This document shows, one piece after another, positions 8,134 through 17,598 of a DNA stretch of 31,240 nt. The notes under the pieces were generated by a model, which saw nothing but the letters and a program-made list of their open reading frames with translations, did not search any database and was not told where the DNA came from. The stretch spans positions 1 to 31,240 of the forward strand of contig JAEOSP010000644.1 in assembly GCA_016840305.1 (NCBI GenBank), in the 5' to 3' direction. Source of the stretch: Candidatus Hodarchaeota archaeon. GTDB lineage: Archaea; Asgardarchaeota; Heimdallarchaeia; Hodarchaeales; Hodarchaeaceae. The stretch's first letter is position 1. Every line of letters begins with the position of its first letter. Both the position numbers and the translations under genes were made by a program.

Positions 8134-10569
8134 TTAAAGCTTGTCGTAATAGTCCTCTGGTTTAGGTGGAAGCGGATTATGCATTCCTTTACGTTTTCGT
8201 GTTTCTATAACATATTGTCGTGCTAATGAACCGCCTTCTTCTTCTGGTTTCATAGGATTCCCAGGTACTTTATCCCAATGAGAGAAAAACATCTGAGAAA
8301 AAGCGAATCCAGAGGTTTCTGACCTTAGCTCTGTAGTAATTCCGAAAGATTCTGTTACGGGAACTTCTGCTATGATAACATTCAAAGGAGTACCTTCTCG
8401 CTTCGTTGTATCTATCACTTTTCCCCTTCTTTTAGTAATAACTTTGTAGACATTTCCGAGGTATTGCTCTGGAACTTGTACCTGAACCTTGTAAATAGGT
8501 TCCAAAAGAATCGGTTTTGCTAATAATACCGCACCAAAGCAAGCTCTTCGGGATACTGGCATTGTTTGTCCAGCACCACGGTGTACTGGATCCTCATGAA
8601 GCTTAACATCTTCTAACATGAATTTAATTCCATAGAATGGTTCACCACAAAGTGGACCTTCCTTTGCAGCCCAACGGAAACCTTGTAAGATATAATCTTT
8701 AACTTCTCGGAGGTACTGAACACCTTTTGTTGCATCGATATAGAAGTTAGGATCGTTTTCTTCTGGACCCATTCCTAAGACCTTTCTACCAACTTTAGCA
8801 TCCCAACCTGCTTGATCGCGAAGTATTTGACCCATTTCCTTACGATCTGTGTACTGATGAATTGTACCATTGTTAATGAGCTTAATAACATTCTCTTCCA
8901 TTGGTTCTGCTCGAACCCACAATCGATTATGTTTGTTCGGTGATTTCGCAAGTGCCTGTTGAGAAGACAATTCTGAGACCGATTCTCTGAATACAACAAT
9001 GGGTTCACTTTGAGTAACTTCTATTTTCTGTAGATCTTGAAGGTCTTTCACTGCAATCTCTAAATGAAGTTCCCCAGTTCCTGAAAGTAAAAATTCACCT
9101 GTTTCTTCATTTACTTTCGTTTTTAAGGAAGGATCAACTAGTTCCATTAATTGAAGACCTTCAGCTAGTTTTGGAAGCTCGCTCGGTGATTTTGCTTCAA
9201 TTGCAATGGTTACTACTGGTTCAACGGCGTATGATAATGCTTTAAATGGAAGTGTTTCATCTAAACTGGTAATTGTGGAGCTAGCGGTAGCTCCTCTTAA
9301 ACCTTGTAAGGCAACAATATTACCTGCCGGAATAAAATCAACTTTCTCTGCTTTGGCACCCATCAACATCGATACTTGCTGAACATTTGTTACAAAATTT
9401 CTTTCCTTGCTTCCTGGTTTGTATCCTGGAGGAAGAGCCGTAATTTTTTGACCAGCTTTAACAGTACCAGAAAAAACACGACCCCTAGCAATAATCCGCT
9501 TTGCACGGCCTGGAATCATTTTTGAGACGGAAATCATAACAGGACCATTTGGATCACATTCAGCTAAAGCTTTTCCTTCAGGAGATTCAGGATCTCCAGT
9601 CCAAAAGCTTTTGAATCGGTATTTTTGAGCTTCAAGTGGGGAGGGACAGAATTTTACAACCATATCTAAAACAGCTTTCTCGACGGGTAACCATTTCTCC
9701 AAAAGAGATTTTGCAATTCTTTTAGGAGGTTCAAGCCATACACTATCATCTATTCGTAAACTGAGCAATTTCGCAACATTTTTCAAAGATTCAATGTCAT
9801 TTTCTTCTGCCTTTTCGTAGATTTCGTACGTAGGTTTGAGAACTCCATTAACAAAATTATCCTTCATCCACAAGTTTTTAATTAACTTATCGATTGGCTG
9901 GCCAGTTTTTGTGTGCCAAATTTCTGCAAGCGCTGGAATGGTTAATCCAAAACGATGAATTGCAGATCCGAATGCAACTGTTCCTTGTCTAGGGTCGACA
10001 CGCCATTTTTTCTTAAATTCTGGTGGAGCATAAGTTTCAACAAGTAAGTTAAAATCATTTATTATCTTTTTGAATTGATCATAAGCATTATCTGGTGACA
10101 TACGCATCTCAGTTATGAGACGATCGACTTTATTTATTATAAGGACTGGACGTACGCGTTCAGCTAGAGCTTGCTGAGTCACCACTTCGGTTTGAACCAT
10201 AACCCCTTCTACAGCGTCAACAACAACCAAAGCCCCATCTACAACTCTTAATGCTGATGTAACTTCTCCAGAGAAATCAACGTGGCCAGGTGTATCCTGT
10301 AAATTTATTAAAAATGTTTTATCCTCAAAATCATGGACAAGGGAAATTCCTGTTGTTTTAATCGTAATTCCTCGTTCCTGCTCATCTTCTCGTGTGTCCG
10401 TTGCTCTTGCTACTCCTGCTACTTTTTCAGCAAGTAATCCACATGCTGCAAGAAGTGAATCGGTTAATGTACTTTTTCCGTGGTCGATATGAGCAATAAC
10501 TCCGAGGTTTCTAACGTAATCTCGATTAACGAGAAGTTTTTGGGCCTCATCGACTGTAAATTTAGGCAT
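8134..10569 (-). CDS. fusA: Translation elongation factor 2 (EF-2)
   Basis: This is the ribosomal translocase GTPase. G-domain motifs are AHIDHGKST (26-34), the switch I stretch TDTREDEQERGITIK, DTPGHVDF and NKVD. Domain IV contains LHEDPVHRGAGQ, in which His663 aligns with the diphthamide-accepting His of archaeal and eukaryotic EF-2 (yeast H699). At 811 residues it is longer than most archaeal EF-2 (about 730) and closer to eEF2 (about 845). Stretches such as GFRWAAKEGPLCGEP, SPNKHNR and PEQYLGNVYKVITKRRG also resemble eEF2. It ends MHNPLPPKPEDYYDKL, like the conserved archaeal/eukaryotic C-terminus. It is a single transcription unit, with about 415 bases of upstream non-coding DNA. Confidence 0.97.
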   Translation of the reverse strand: MPKFTVDEAQKLLVNRDYVRNLGVIAHIDHGKSTLTDSLLAACGLLAEKVAGVARATDTREDEQERGITIKTTGISLVHDFEDKTFLINLQDTPGHVDFSGEVTSALRVVDGALVVVDAVEGVMVQTEVVTQQALAERVRPVLIINKVDRLITEMRMSPDNAYDQFKKIINDFNLLVETYAPPEFKKKWRVDPRQGTVAFGSAIHRFGLTIPALAEIWHTKTGQPIDKLIKNLWMKDNFVNGVLKPTYEIYEKAEENDIESLKNVAKLLSLRIDDSVWLEPPKRIAKSLLEKWLPVEKAVLDMVVKFCPSPLEAQKYRFKSFWTGDPESPEGKALAECDPNGPVMISVSKMIPGRAKRIIARGRVFSGTVKAGQKITALPPGYKPGSKERNFVTNVQQVSMLMGAKAEKVDFIPAGNIVALQGLRGATASSTITSLDETLPFKALSYAVEPVVTIAIEAKSPSELPKLAEGLQLMELVDPSLKTKVNEETGEFLLSGTGELHLEIAVKDLQDLQKIEVTQSEPIVVFRESVSELSSQQALAKSPNKHNRLWVRAEPMEENVIKLINNGTIHQYTDRKEMGQILRDQAGWDAKVGRKVLGMGPEENDPNFYIDATKGVQYLREVKDYILQGFRWAAKEGPLCGEPFYGIKFMLEDVKLHEDPVHRGAGQTMPVSRRACFGAVLLAKPILLEPIYKVQVQVPEQYLGNVYKVITKRRGKVIDTTKREGTPLNVIIAEVPVTESFGITTELRSETSGFAFSQMFFSHWDKVPGNPMKPEEEGGSLARQYVIETRKRKGMHNPLPPKPEDYYDKL

Positions 10570-10984
10570 TTGTTCTTACTCCGTTAAGTTAATATTATTT
10601 ACTGTAAGTATCTATTTGGTAATTAGTTGAGATAGTTTCTTTTGTTGATAAATACTGAATTCAACAAGTAAAGGTGTTTTTATCTTCAAATATGGAGTTT
10701 TTCGAAGAACATTTACCTTTTACCACAAACCTCAAACATTTGATAGGTAAGAATCATATGTAATTTTACTTAAATTTACATTAAAACCTCAGTAGCAACT
10801 CTACCTATGTATTGAATGACAAAAAGTGTACTTTTTTGAAAAGTATAACCCTCTCTAAAGATTAAGATCATCACTTCGTGAAATAGATTTTTTAATAAGA
10901 AGATCTCTATACCCTGAATTTTCCATATTTGTCTAGTATAACCCTGTTTCTTTGTTACTCCTTTCTGGATTATCTATTGTTATT
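10570..10984. other. Non-coding stretch upstream of EF-2
   Basis: 415 bases without a credible gene. Because EF-2 is transcribed leftward, this region should hold its promoter and 5' leader, and also the 3' end of the TrmB-like gene transcript. Short AT-rich inverted repeats are present (for example AAAGT-GT-ACTTT near 10830), but I cannot assign a specific element. Confidence 0.5.
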
Positions 10985-11836
10985 TTAAGCGTATAATTGA
11001 GCTACTAGATTCTGAATTAAAAATGTAAAAGTTAATACAAGAGAAGGATGAGAAATTCTGATCCCATAAGGTCTGCTGCCAGCTTGGGGAAGAGTAAGGA
11101 ACACTATTTTGTTATCAACGATCACACCATTGATTCGCGATTTTTCACCAAAAAATACAGGTTTCAAAGCTGGTATATGTAAATCCAAATCCAAAAAAAG
11201 ATGTGAAAACCCTAGTGAATTTACCTCATTCTTCTCTTTTTCTGAAACACAGATTGCTAATTTATTTATATCTAATCCAGAAACTGACTCGAGTGCTGAT
11301 TTGTATTTTTTTAAATATTCCGTTGAGAAAGTAAGAATTATATTGTTTTCCGCTTGTAAAATTGTATCTGTAAGAATCATTGATATATTGCCATCCCCAA
11401 ATATAACCTCCACTGGATCCTCAATTGTTTCGGCCTCCACATTGATTTTTTGGAGCTGAGTAACACTTTTCATTACTCGGTTAATTGCTAAATCAATATC
11501 ATCTTTTACATTATCATATATTCGCTTTAGAGCGACCTTATAATCATAAGCTCTGTAGCGTAAAGGTTTACCACGGATCTTGATCCTTTGAATCAACCCA
11601 TTCTGGGTTAAGCTATTTAGCGCATCATATATTCTTCCCATTGGTACTTGAGCTATTAAGGCAATGGTTTTAACTTCAGATTCTTTCAAAATATATAAAG
11701 ATGCTAGAACCTGAGATTCGTATTTACTCAAACCTAGTGTAAGTAAAGCTTCGTGTAAACCTGTATGAAGGTTGGAATTTAGGACATTAGACAAATCTGA
11801 GAGATCAACGGCTTTTTCTTGGGTTCCATTTGGCAT
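10985..11836 (-). CDS. TrmB-family transcriptional regulator
   Basis: A 283-residue protein with an N-terminal winged helix of the TrmB family (about residues 27-100). Typical elements are LGLSKYESQVLASLY, the recognition segment VPMGRIYDALNSL, then GLI and a wing region. A helical linker (about 108-135) and an alpha/beta C-terminal domain follow; the latter may be the effector-binding part. TrmB proteins in archaea mostly control sugar transport and metabolism. Here the gene lies 190 bases downstream of the olefin-type cluster on the same strand, so control of that cluster is possible but unproven. Confidence 0.87.
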   Translation of the reverse strand: MPNGTQEKAVDLSDLSNVLNSNLHTGLHEALLTLGLSKYESQVLASLYILKESEVKTIALIAQVPMGRIYDALNSLTQNGLIQRIKIRGKPLRYRAYDYKVALKRIYDNVKDDIDLAINRVMKSVTQLQKINVEAETIEDPVEVIFGDGNISMILTDTILQAENNIILTFSTEYLKKYKSALESVSGLDINKLAICVSEKEKNEVNSLGFSHLFLDLDLHIPALKPVFFGEKSRINGVIVDNKIVFLTLPQAGSRPYGIRISHPSLVLTFTFLIQNLVAQLYA

Positions 11837-12026
11837 TCTTATTCACTTGTCCGGTAAGTTACTTTGTTACTCCCTATTATATGATTATTTTTGTCCCAAA
11901 TGAATTATTATCATCGGTTTCAGAGATTTATCTTGGCCAACCTTTCCAGAGGTAGGGAAAATAGAGGAGTAAATAATCGAAAAAATTACTGGACTGGCTT
12001 TAATAGTTCTTGAAATTAACAATTAT

Positions 12027-13022
12027 CTATTCCAAGGACTTTCGCAAATATTCCAAAGTATTGGAAACAGCAGTTTCCATATCGAATAATGTGTGATATC
12101 CAAAGTCATTTTTTGCTCTTGAAATATCATAATAATGGCTCAATGCGAGTTCGCTTGCCAAAAATCTAGTAATCCGAGGTTCACCAAGGAAGGGAAACAA
12201 TCGGTGAAATATTTCCAGAATTGTACCTAGGCTACGAGCCATTCGTAATGAATATCTTTTTCTAACTGGAGGTATGTTCAATTTGGAGAAAATATTGTTT
12301 AACCAAGGCCATAACTCAACAGGTTCATCTTGGCTTATAAAATAAACTGACCCTGCTAATTTTGAACAAAGTATTAGAGAATCAGCTGCAAGTAAGTGAG
12401 CTCTGGCGGCATCAACGACATAGGAAAAATCAACCTTGTTCTTTCCATTCCCAACTTGAGGTAATTTTCCTTCTTGGGCTCGTTTCACAATTGTAACAAG
12501 TAAATGGGGATCTCTAGGGCCAAAAATTAAATGTGGTCGCAGGGAACATGTGAGGAGAGTTTCACTATTTGCTTCAATAACCAATTTCTCTCCCATTGCC
12601 TTACTTTTTGCATAGAAACTTTCGTATTTCTTCGGATAAGGGACTGATTCATTAATAAATTCTTGGTCTTTATTGGAGAATATTACACTCGGAGAGCTAG
12701 TATAGATTAACTTTCTTACCTTTTTATCAATACAAACTTTGATTACGTTTTCCGTTCCTAAGACGTTTGTAGTATAGAAGTCTTTCCAAGGTCCCCACAT
12801 TCCTGCTAATGCTGCTACATGAAATACAACGTCGACATTCATACACGCTTTACTGAGAGTTTCGTAATCCTGAATATTACCTTTTATAGATTTGGCTCCC
12901 ATATTTACAAGTTCAGTATATTCATGTCTTGAGAAAGCAACAACAGAATCTCCTCTTTCAAGTAGTTGTTGGACGATGTGTCTCCCCAAAAATCCTCCTC
13001 CACCAGTAACTAATGCTTTCAT
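12027..13022 (-). CDS. oleD: OleD-like 2-alkyl-3-oxoalkanoate reductase (extended SDR / 3-beta-HSD family)
   Basis: An NAD(P)H-dependent reductase of 331 residues. In the bacterial pathway OleD reduces the beta-keto acid made by OleA to a beta-hydroxy acid. The nucleotide-binding motif GGGGFLG is at 7-13, the catalytic serine is in YTSS (107-110), and YxxxK is Y137-K141. I start at the ATG at 13022 because it forms an ATGA overlap with the oleC stop and has GGAAG just upstream; an alternative start at 13040 would add six residues (MGKEEY) and begin inside oleC. The family is broad, so the specific name depends on the neighbouring oleABC. Confidence 0.85.
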   Translation of the reverse strand: MKALVTGGGGFLGRHIVQQLLERGDSVVAFSRHEYTELVNMGAKSIKGNIQDYETLSKACMNVDVVFHVAALAGMWGPWKDFYTTNVLGTENVIKVCIDKKVRKLIYTSSPSVIFSNKDQEFINESVPYPKKYESFYAKSKAMGEKLVIEANSETLLTCSLRPHLIFGPRDPHLLVTIVKRAQEGKLPQVGNGKNKVDFSYVVDAARAHLLAADSLILCSKLAGSVYFISQDEPVELWPWLNNIFSKLNIPPVRKRYSLRMARSLGTILEIFHRLFPFLGEPRITRFLASELALSHYYDISRAKNDFGYHTLFDMETAVSNTLEYLRKSLE

Positions 13023-14671
13023 ATATTCTTCCTTGCCCAAACTACTAATTTATGACGCTGAATTTTAGTATTATGTCTTACATCAACAGGAAACTCTTTA
13101 TTGTAAATTAGAATATTTTTAATACTCTGTGTACGTTTTGATTTCTTGCCAAGATTGTAGAGTTCTTGAACAAATGCCTTGTTGTCTTTTTGTGATAATG
13201 GTTTGATATCTGGTTCAGGCTCAATAATTATAACTGGAATTTGATTTTCATATTCTCCTAGGCCTACTAATGCCGATCGTTTAACTTTGGGATGTTGATT
13301 GTAAATAGATTCACATTGAACTGGTGTTAACAACCCATCTTTTGACATAACTCTATGAGCCTTCCTACCACAGAACCACAATCTTCCCTTCTCATCAAAG
13401 TAACCAAGATCTCCCATCCGATGCCAAACTCCTTCTTCCGAGTAAATTTTAGCTTCTGCAGTCTTTAAAGGACGATTAATATAGACTTGTGTAACCGTTG
13501 GTCCTCTAGCAGCAATCTCTCCAATTAACCCTTGTTTAAGCACCAAATTTTCTTTCCATAAAGGAATCGGATCATCTGTGATAGCAATAATTTTCACAAT
13601 AGCATCAGCTATTGGCCTACCTACGCAAACACCTTTTCCTTCATCGAAAATTTCGTCATGCTCTGTTACAATTTCGTGGCCATTTTGGTTTGTAATTGGA
13701 AGGGCTTCTGTTGCTCCATATGGAGTGAAAACTTCTCCTCCTTCCATAACTGAAATCATATCTTTTATTACTTGCGGGGGAACAGCTGCACCAAACATAA
13801 AAACATTTTTTAGAGAGGGTAGATTGATATTGTTTTCTAGACAATATTCGGATAATTTCTTCCAAATGATGGGTGACCCCATTGTGTTAGAAACATCAAA
13901 ATTGTGAATAGATTCGACTAAATAAGCTGGATTAATCTCCGAGGTTTTTTTAGGATCCATATCGGGAATAATAATTGTTGCACCAAGAGAAGGCATAAAT
14001 AATGCAAAAGCATAAAAAGCTGCTAAATGAATGTCTCCTTCCTTTATTTTCAAATCATCTTTTAGAGATTTAACTGTTGCCTTTACCATTCCATGAGTAA
14101 AAAGAACTCCTTTAGGAATCCCAGTTCCCCCAGAAGTAAAAGCAATCACAGCTTCTTCATCAGCTTTAGTCTTTTTAATTGGAAATTTTTCAATATCCTC
14201 ATTACAAACGCTATCTATACTATTTTTTCTCCATATAGGAGATTTTCCTATTGTCAATACAAGTTTGATCGTTTTAAAAGACTTACGGAAGAGAAATCTT
14301 AAAATATGAGATTTAGGTATTCCGATGAAACCTACTGGTTCAGTTTCTGTGACACATTGAGAGAAAGATTTCAACCCCATTCCAGGATCAATAATAACTG
14401 GGACTGATCCAATTTTAAGCAAAGCTAATACGATTGCAATTAAGTCTATACCAGGATTAGCCATCAATAGGATTCTGTCTCCCTTCTGAAATCCATATTT
14501 GACGAAACCGTTCGAATATCTATTTGTAAGTCTGTCTAATTCTCTGAAAGTCAACTGTTTTGCTATTGATCTCCCCTGACGATCTCGACCGATTGGAACA
14601 ACAATGGCTATCCGATCAGGAGACTTATCTGCGTTTTCAGAAAACATTTCAGTAATATTATAGGTTTCCAA
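13019..14671 (-). CDS. oleC: OleC-like AMP-dependent ligase (beta-lactone synthetase)
   Basis: A 550-residue member of the acyl-adenylate-forming ANL superfamily. Bacterial OleC activates the beta-hydroxy acid with ATP and closes it to a beta-lactone. The phosphate-binding loop TSGGTGIPKG lies at 179-188, the aromatic/acid motif is YGATEALP, the ribose-binding Asp is in MGDLGYFD, and GRKAHRVMSKDG marks the hinge to the C-terminal domain. The start is TTG at 14671, supported by AGGAG six bases upstream. It overlaps oleD by four bases and lies 79 bases after oleB. Without context it would be called a generic fatty-acid CoA ligase. Confidence 0.88.
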   Translation of the reverse strand: METYNITEMFSENADKSPDRIAIVVPIGRDRQGRSIAKQLTFRELDRLTNRYSNGFVKYGFQKGDRILLMANPGIDLIAIVLALLKIGSVPVIIDPGMGLKSFSQCVTETEPVGFIGIPKSHILRFLFRKSFKTIKLVLTIGKSPIWRKNSIDSVCNEDIEKFPIKKTKADEEAVIAFTSGGTGIPKGVLFTHGMVKATVKSLKDDLKIKEGDIHLAAFYAFALFMPSLGATIIIPDMDPKKTSEINPAYLVESIHNFDVSNTMGSPIIWKKLSEYCLENNINLPSLKNVFMFGAAVPPQVIKDMISVMEGGEVFTPYGATEALPITNQNGHEIVTEHDEIFDEGKGVCVGRPIADAIVKIIAITDDPIPLWKENLVLKQGLIGEIAARGPTVTQVYINRPLKTAEAKIYSEEGVWHRMGDLGYFDEKGRLWFCGRKAHRVMSKDGLLTPVQCESIYNQHPKVKRSALVGLGEYENQIPVIIIEPEPDIKPLSQKDNKAFVQELYNLGKKSKRTQSIKNILIYNKEFPVDVRHNTKIQRHKLVVWARKNI

Positions 14672-14750
14672 AGAATTCTCCTACTTTCAGTTCCTGTGGA
14701 TTTTTATGTATAAATCAGAAGCACACATGATCAGGATATTAAATTCCAAA

Positions 14751-15677
14751 TTAATCGTAATTTTTCAAGAACTCTCCCATAAGAGGGATGATTTCTTCAT
14801 ATGCATCCTCTACGATGAAATGCCCCGCATCTGCAATAATGTTGATTTCTGCATCTGGAAAACGTTTTTTCCATTCAGGCAGAACATCTTTTTCTGAAAA
14901 GGTAAAGTCATTAGCACCCCAAATAATTATCATTGGATGTTCTTTAAACTGGGTCAATCCAGATTCTACGTTATCTATTACTTCTCTAGTAGGATGGAGT
15001 TTTTCTAAGGGAATTTCTTGAACAAATCTATGAATCGCAATTCGATTTTTCCAATTATTGTATGGAGCTAAGTAACCTGCTCTAACAGCTTTGGTAAATT
15101 GTTTTCTACGAGATGTACCGAGCCTCATTGCACCCCATAAGAAAACATTTAAGCGTCGAACAAGGAAACCTCCAAATCTATTAGATCGACAAATTCTAAT
15201 TGCTTTAGGAATTGAGGAAAGCATAAATGCTGCCGTATTAAAAATTATAAACTTTGAAACTTTTCTAGGATGACGAGTAGCATAACCCATACCAATCCCA
15301 CCTCCCCAATCATGCATAACCATTGTTACTGGATCTTTAATATTTAAATAATCGAGTAACCCTTCTAAATTTTCAATATGTTGATCAACTGTATACCCAT
15401 ATTTTTGTGGTTTATCAGAAAGTCCACATCCAATATGATCAGGAACTATAACTCGATATTCATCAGAAAATGCAGAAATCAATTTTCTGTAGTAGAATGA
15501 CCAAGTAGGATTACCATGAACCATGATTAGCGTTGGGGCTGTACGAGGGCCTTCATCTAAGTAATGGTAATTTAATCCATTAATAGTTATCCAATTAGAC
15601 TTGAATGGATAAAGCTCTTTAAAAGGCGTAATATCGACTTTTTTACCATTAAAGTTATTAAAATAGCTATCTACCAT
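14751..15677 (-). CDS. oleB: OleB-like alpha/beta-hydrolase (beta-lactone decarboxylase)
   Basis: A 308-residue alpha/beta-hydrolase of the haloalkane-dehalogenase-like group. OleB decarboxylates the cis-beta-lactone to a cis-olefin. The oxyanion region is HGNPTW (54-59). The nucleophile is an aspartate, Asp123 in MHDWGGGIG, as in OleB and the dehalogenases rather than the serine of esterases. The catalytic His is at 286 in ADAGHF, and an acid lies in WGANDFTF. Its ATG overlaps the last codons of oleA, so the two are probably translationally coupled. A dehalogenase or epoxide hydrolase is the alternative; the context favours OleB. Confidence 0.88.
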   Translation of the reverse strand: MVDSYFNNFNGKKVDITPFKELYPFKSNWITINGLNYHYLDEGPRTAPTLIMVHGNPTWSFYYRKLISAFSDEYRVIVPDHIGCGLSDKPQKYGYTVDQHIENLEGLLDYLNIKDPVTMVMHDWGGGIGMGYATRHPRKVSKFIIFNTAAFMLSSIPKAIRICRSNRFGGFLVRRLNVFLWGAMRLGTSRRKQFTKAVRAGYLAPYNNWKNRIAIHRFVQEIPLEKLHPTREVIDNVESGLTQFKEHPMIIIWGANDFTFSEKDVLPEWKKRFPDAEINIIADAGHFIVEDAYEEIIPLMGEFLKNYD

Positions 15678-16699
15678 GTTACACTCATCATTAAACAGTT
15701 TAATCCGCTTCCAATCCCCATTATAGCAACGTGATCCCCTGAGTTAATCTTTTCACTCTCAGCAGCGTCAACGAGTGTCATAGGTAATGCTGCTGATGCC
15801 ATATTTCCATATTTCTCAAGAATAACATGAAATTTGTCATGTGTTAAACCACAACTGCTGCTGAACGCCTCTAATTGACGTGTACTTGTTTGATGGGGAA
15901 TGTAAATGCTAATCGTTTCATCGTCCCAATTGTCCATAACTTGGCTGGCTTTTTCCCAGGTTTCAACAGCTAATTTAATTCCTTCGATCACAAGACCTTG
16001 AGCGTTAGCATACATCTGAGAATGATCAGGAGTAGCAAGACAAAGCTTATTGTTACCATTGCTTGTATTGGTTACGTTTACAGAATTGTTAATCACATGT
16101 TGTGATTCAGCTATATTTTCGTTGGCGATTAACATAGCTACGGCTCCTGATCCAATTGTCATTGTAGCGAAATTATCTTTATAGGTCTGCATTGTACAAT
16201 CAGAAGATTGTAACATCTTTATTGTGTTCTCCATTGCTCTTATTGAACCTTCACTCGTGACAAGTAAAGCATACTTCTGAATTTTTCCCGCATTTATCAT
16301 CGTATTAACTAAGTCTATTCCGTTCACAAACCCTAAACATGCGTTTGACATGTCAAAAGTTAAACAATGAGGAGATAATTCCAGATTTCCATGAACTAGG
16401 CATGCTTGTGAAGGTTCAATATAATCTCTACAAATAGAGGTATTAATTAGACATTCAATATCTTGAGGATCAATTCCTGATTTTTCTATTACTTTTTTTG
16501 CAGCTTCGGTCGCTGTATCATAATAATTCGTTCCCTGCTCCCAAAATCGTCTTTCTTTTATACCTGTTAGTTTTTCAAGAACGCCAGGTCGAATTTCGAG
16601 GCGCTCTAAAGTTTCTGCAAGTTGTTCTTCGATCCAATCTGAAGTTATCACATTTGGGGCTTCATAGTGAGCGAATGATTCAATGTATGCTCTGTTCAT
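15671..16699 (-). CDS. oleA: OleA-like thiolase-superfamily acyl-CoA condensing enzyme
   Basis: A 342-residue enzyme of the KAS III/OleA group. OleA joins two long-chain acyl-CoAs in a non-decarboxylative Claisen condensation to a beta-keto acid. The nucleophile is Cys121 in NACLGF. His269 (IPHQTS) and Asn299 (YGNMAS) complete the site. Glu95 in DYIEPS matches the OleA-specific catalytic glutamate: Glu-to-Cys spacing is 26 and His-to-Asn spacing is 30, the same as E117/C143 and H285/N315 in Xanthomonas OleA. This separates it from FabH, which lacks that Glu. It is the first gene of the cluster; GGAAAG lies shortly upstream of the ATG. Confidence 0.92.
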   Translation of the reverse strand: MNRAYIESFAHYEAPNVITSDWIEEQLAETLERLEIRPGVLEKLTGIKERRFWEQGTNYYDTATEAAKKVIEKSGIDPQDIECLINTSICRDYIEPSQACLVHGNLELSPHCLTFDMSNACLGFVNGIDLVNTMINAGKIQKYALLVTSEGSIRAMENTIKMLQSSDCTMQTYKDNFATMTIGSGAVAMLIANENIAESQHVINNSVNVTNTSNGNNKLCLATPDHSQMYANAQGLVIEGIKLAVETWEKASQVMDNWDDETISIYIPHQTSTRQLEAFSSSCGLTHDKFHVILEKYGNMASAALPMTLVDAAESEKINSGDHVAIMGIGSGLNCLMMSVTW

Positions 16700-17135
16700 C
16701 GATAGTTCTTTCCTTTCAAGGCGACAATGCTATAACTCTAATCGGTGTTCTAAAAAGAGGATCACTAGTTGTAATATCAGTATTAATGAATGCAGATTTT
16801 AAAGCTTATTTATCTAAAGAGCCGAATCTTTTTAACAAAAATTGAGAAAGTCATTCTCGACAGAATTTAAATTCCATAATTTCATTAAGAAAACGGGATT
16901 TGACAAGTTAATTCAGTGAAAATCAGACCAATAGACTTTAAATATCATTAAATTACAATAGAAGGATTTTATTTTTCTTAGAATTAATATCAGCTGTTCT
17001 TGTGGAATTGTAGAAATTCAAAACGACGCTTGAATGAGAAATAAGCAAAATACTGCTTCTCATTCTCTCAATATGTACAAATAATGAACAAAGTATAGTC
17101 AAAATGACGATCTCTAATCCCATAGATTTATTAAA
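16700..17135. other. Non-coding stretch upstream of the ole cluster
   Basis: 436 bases between the divergent oleA and the small plus-strand gene at 17136. It should contain the promoter of the ole operon (leftward) and of the small gene (rightward). AT-rich candidates for leftward TATA boxes include the complement of TTATTTATC near 16808. I see no long repeats and no RNA gene. Confidence 0.5.
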
Positions 17136-17390
17136 ATGGCTTCAGTGACCCAGATTAGGATGTCAGTTGATAAGAATAAGGTTAATTCCCTTCTTTTAGA
17201 ATTTCAGAAATTGCTTAAAACCTACCGTCCAAATAAATCCGAATTACAGCTGATTACATCAAAAATTACCAAGATGACCGAAAAAAATATTTCAGGACAA
17301 CAATCTCGTGGTTTAAAGTCAAAACCAAGAAAACCGACCGAAAAACGTGGTTCCACTGACAAAAAATGGGTAAAAATTAATATAGACTAA
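17136..17390 (+). CDS. Small basic hypothetical protein
   Basis: I do not recognise this 84-residue protein. It has a helical N-terminal half with regularly spaced leucines (NSLLLEFQKLLKTY) and a strongly basic, low-complexity C-terminal half (KSKPRKPTEKRGSTDKKW) that suggests nucleic-acid binding. It starts with ATG and stands alone between the ole cluster and the M24 peptidase gene. Its length and composition make a real gene more likely than chance, but there is no family support. Confidence 0.5.
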   Translation: MASVTQIRMSVDKNKVNSLLLEFQKLLKTYRPNKSELQLITSKITKMTEKNISGQQSRGLKSKPRKPTEKRGSTDKKWVKINID

Positions 17391-17598
17391 CTTTAGGCAA
17401 TATTCATCTAGATTCTTTTCTTCTAGATTACCTTATTCATCTTCTTTCATTATCATACGATTATTAAGGAAGGAACAAAGAGACGAGTACACGTCATTAT
17501 TCGTGAATTATAGATTCTAAACTCACAGAAGAATATTTTCTTCGAAAGTTATGACATTTTAACATTGATTCGGATTACTATACGAAGTGTGAAATTAG

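Noticed and set aside
13578..13907. 109-codon plus-strand frame inside oleC
   Set aside because: It lies wholly antisense within a clear ligase gene; its composition is that of a shadow frame.
15671..16699. FabH-type KAS III or HMG-CoA synthase
   Set aside because: The glutamate 26 residues before the active Cys and the neighbouring oleB, oleC and oleD fit OleA better.
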